Shown here one piece after another: positions 5,313-5,968 of a stretch of 5,968 nucleotides of DNA. Position 1 is the first letter of the stretch, and each line of letters opens with the position of its first letter. The stretch spans positions 1-5,968 of the forward strand of contig CAYMKI010000171.1 of the NCBI GenBank assembly GCA_964390695.1, read 5' to 3'. Made by a program: the position numbers and the translations under genes. The DNA comes from CAWACC01 sp964390695. GTDB taxonomy: Bacteria; Chlamydiota; Chlamydiia; Chlamydiales; Parachlamydiaceae. The notes below the pieces were generated by a model that saw only the letters and a list, made by a program, of their open reading frames with translations, had not been told where the DNA came from and searched no databases.

Positions 5313-5968
5313 CTACGAGAGAGGAATGTAGATTTTCGTCACTAACTTGCTCTGATCCGTCTTAACAAATTCAATGTTAAAATATTCTGCATAGCAAGGA
5401 CGAGTCTCATCGACATTTTCTTTGCTATCAGGCAGCCATTTAAAGAATATTCTATCATAAATTTCGTCTATTTTATCGTAGGATCCATTGTGAGTGAAAA
5501 TTGCATATTTTCCTCCTTTAAGGACCTGCTTGCCGACTCCACCTTTAGGTTGGACGTTCTTCGGAGCTAAAATGCAAGCATCATAGCGAAGCTTATCTTC
5601 AGTTGTCACATGGGGATCATCATGTGTAATACCGAAATAGCGAAGCTTGGTCCTATCCAAGTGGTTCTCATTGATAAAAGCATGCATACTTTCCCATGCT
5701 TGTGGACCTGACTCTGAGTAATCTCCTAATTTTCTAACGAAAAGAAGATCGAGATCCTGCGTTTTTTCTATTTGGTCTGGCAAAATTTTAGGCAATTCAG
5801 AAATTTTCTGGTTCATCGCATTAACCTCCTTAAATAGCGTGCGATAGTTTCTCGGAGAATGTCCAATGGTCTGCTTAAAAGCTCTTGTGAAGGCAGACGG
5901 AGTGTCATACTTAGTATCCATAGCAATATCTGTTATGGGATGCTCAGTATAACGCAGTTTTGAAGCTG
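5313..5968 (-). CDS. AraC-family regulator with GyrI-like effector domain (5' partial)
   Basis: The reading frame continues without a stop past the window edge, so the N-terminus, including the first helix-turn-helix (HTH) motif, is missing; the ATG at 5921 is internal. The 217 visible residues begin ASKLRYTEHPITDIAMDTKY, followed by SAFTRAFKQTIGHSPRNYR, the second HTH and signature of AraC/XylS proteins. After a linker, about 150 residues form a GyrI-like/AraC effector-binding domain: LLFVRKLGDYSES, RYFGITHDDP, LRYDACI, GGKYAIFTHNGSYDKI and a C-terminal YIPL strand. This matches the Rob/SoxS-like AraC plus GyrI architecture, whose members bind small hydrophobic or cationic ligands and activate stress or efflux genes. 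It ends 13 bp from the shared terminator. Its targets are unknown; a link to the efflux operon 4 kb away is not supported by sequence. Confidence 0.9.
   Translation of the reverse strand, partial: ASKLRYTEHPITDIAMDTKYDTPSAFTRAFKQTIGHSPRNYRTLFKEVNAMNQKISELPKILPDQIEKTQDLDLLFVRKLGDYSESGPQAWESMHAFINENHLDRTKLRYFGITHDDPHVTTEDKLRYDACILAPKNVQPKGGVGKQVLKGGKYAIFTHNGSYDKIDEIYDRIFFKWLPDSKENVDETRPCYAEYFNIEFVKTDQSKLVTKIYIPLS

Noticed and set aside
5313..5921. Complete 202-aa regulator starting at 5921
   Set aside because: The frame is open upstream to the window edge and the residues before 5921 continue the AraC helix-turn-helix, so this ATG is internal.

Overview
The window is AT-rich and gene-dense, with no rRNA or tRNA. 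It most likely comes from a Chlamydiales bacterium, probably one of the amoeba-associated 'environmental' lineages. The best evidence is the tyrosine recombinase at 3093-4070. From memory of the family, its C-terminal half (TPHVLRASAVT, SDIMRVTGHA, YDKSARADNASKK) closely matches pGP8-D, the integrase of the chlamydial plasmid. No database search was possible, so the host and whether this is plasmid or chromosome remain inferences.

Layout. (1) Positions 1-1472, minus strand: an efflux operon. It starts with a 66-aa ribbon-helix-helix (RHH) protein, followed 12 nt later by a CzcC/TolC-type outer-membrane channel, followed with a 4-nt ATGA overlap by a gene of which only the first seven codons lie in the window. 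That gene is expected to be the periplasmic adaptor of an RND pump. (2) Positions 1473-1911: a gene-poor stretch. It holds a repeat-rich promoter/operator region next to the RHH gene and possible coding remnants. (3) Positions 1912-4261, minus strand: a compact operon of four genes: a 62-aa basic protein, the pGP8-like recombinase, a YhcG/DUF1016 PDDEXK nuclease, and a 26-aa micro-ORF. They are separated by +2, +9 and -4 nt. (4) Positions 4262-4489: a divergent control region. It has a 10+6+10 inverted repeat with the geometry of a Xer/dif core site, a CTCTATAGAG palindrome inside a predicted minus-strand promoter, and three copies of a TGACRTTA motif, one overlapping the predicted plus-strand -35 box. 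(5) Positions 4490-5223, plus strand: a second RHH protein, then a 140-aa single-pass membrane protein of unknown function. (6) Positions 5255-5299: a strong 17-bp-stem terminator shared by convergent genes. (7) Positions 5313-5968, minus strand: the 3' part of an AraC-type activator fused to a GyrI-like effector-binding domain, cut by the window edge.

How the parts fit (inference): the middle block, positions 1912-4732, looks like a plasmid-derived or mobile module. The RHH protein could control the divergent promoters. The recombinase may act on the inverted repeat in its own leader. The efflux operon appears to be a separate cargo or host unit with its own RHH regulator.
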